64,000 nucleotides of DNA, from NCBI GenBank assembly GCA_026874595.1, contig CM049315.1, positions 3,282,664-3,346,663 on the forward strand, written 5' to 3'. Under the pieces are notes generated by a model that saw only the letters and a list, made by a program, of their open reading frames with translations, did no database searches and was not told where the DNA came from. The DNA is from Sipunculus nudus. Taxonomy: Eukaryota; Annelida; Sipuncula; Golfingiida; Sipunculidae. The translations under genes were made by a program, and so were the position numbers. Of the stretch, positions 63,082 to 64,000 are shown piece after piece; the first letter of the stretch is position 1, and every line of letters starts with the position of its first letter.

Positions 63082-64000
63082 AGCTCAGCTGACTTTCAGT
63101 CATGCTGGGCTATAGCGATGGGTCTTTGTCCGTCGTCCTTCCGTCTGTCCATCCGTCCGGCCGGCTGTTAGCAGGGCACAAATCGTAACCGTAGGGGCTA
63201 GGGCCATGAACCCTATGCAGTCTTAAAGGTTATAAAAAGATCTCCTTGCAAACCTCAAATTAGGTCACTGCGACCTATATTCTCGAAGTTATGGGGTGTG
63301 TTTGCACCCCCCAGAAATAACTCTTTGAGACAAAATTTTCAACCCAAACCTTCCATCTTTCACATACAGCTCACCTACCAACAGGGAAAGAACCATAATT
63401 TTGTTGAGGTCCAAAGGTCAAGGTCACAGGAGCCTCTTCTTTGAAAAGCCTGTGGATGCATTTTATGCCAACCCTTTCATCCCAATTCTTTGATCTTTCA
63501 CATATAGCTCACCTACTAAGTTGGAGAAGAATCCTATAGATTTTGAGGTCACAAGGTCAAAGGTCAGGGTCACAGGATCCACTTCTTTGAAAAGGTTGTG
63601 GACACATTTCAAGCTAGACTTTTCATTCCAAACCTTCCAGCACTGATATCGCTTCTCTGCCAACAGTTGATTTTGAGGTCAAAGGTCAAGTTCACAGCAC
63701 CCACTTCTTGCGTGGAGTCATTTTCAGGCAAACTTTTCAATTTGTACATTCCATCTGTCATATATGGCTTACCTACCAATAAGGGATGAAGCCTAATGAT
63801 GTTGAGGTCAAAAAGTCAAAGGTCAAGGTCACAATATTTAATTGTTCTAAATGCTTGTGAGCATATTTCAAGTGTAACTGTTCAACCCAAACCTTCAGTC
63901 TTTCACATATGCCACATCTATGCATCGCTCAGTTTGACTCAAACTTTATATTTATGGGTCTTTTTGCTTGAATAAATAACTTATTGATTTTGGGGTCAGC
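63082..64000 (+). mobile_element. Diverged A-family-like repeat, continues past the window
   Basis: Starts AGCTCAGCTGACTTTCAGTC with the usual GTCCGTCGTCC tract, but the interior differs from A1-A6. It is built of roughly 120-bp units, each with AGGTCAAAGGTCAAGGTCAC-like phrases (about 63409, 63547, 63675, 63803). No coding. Confidence 0.55.

Overview
The window is animal nuclear DNA. One intron-rich gene runs left to right, and the introns and upstream flank are packed with interspersed repeats and minisatellites. The gene encodes a PDS5 cohesin-associated protein. Thirty-three coding exons can be placed between 12083 and 62848; their reading phases join without conflict into 1437 codons. 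The stop codon and last exon(s) lie beyond position 64000. Several repeat families (a GCTCAGCTGA start paired with a CATGGGTCCCTTGTT end, elements starting TCCGCCAAAAC, elements containing GGGGATACTATG) look like families I know from bivalve molluscs. A bivalve is my best guess for the host, but that is inference.

Layout. Positions 1-12050 hold no recognisable host gene. They contain a Helitron-like element (1371-4076) carrying a hAT transposon deletion derivative (1538-3276), a 453-bp MITE (6363-6815), a tRNA-derived SINE (7917-8355) and a 2.4-kb Helentron-like repeat (9336-about 11750). PDS5 starts with a short 5' UTR segment and ATG at 12083. Exons 1-8 (12083-19754) are separated by small to medium introns. 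Intron 8 (5 kb) holds a Helentron-like element with a Helitron inserted in it. Exons 9-27 (24807-42351) encode the HEAT-repeat body. Exons 28-33 (42927-62848) encode a basic Ser/Lys/Arg-rich tail with AT-hook-like cores. Intron 30 carries a solo LTR, a truncated Helitron and a 27-copy minisatellite. Intron 32 (12.4 kb) is almost wholly nested repeats, including a TA-flanked TIR element and a 5'-truncated LINE.

Most striking observation. In PDS5, several splice junctions have themselves been tandemly multiplied: the 3' edge and donor of exon 17 (8 copies), the 3' edge and donor of exon 24 (about 7 degenerate copies), the acceptor of exon 25 (duplicated, with a 51-nt in-frame alternative), the acceptor of exon 31 (27 upstream copies) and the 5' part of exon 5 (two or three relics). 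The window also has six transposon insertions with readable target-site duplications. In one case two related repeat copies each serve as the empty site for the other's insertion.

Limits. Exon boundaries come from splice consensus, phase and family resemblance, with no transcript data. No sequence search could be run, so repeat family names are structural assignments.
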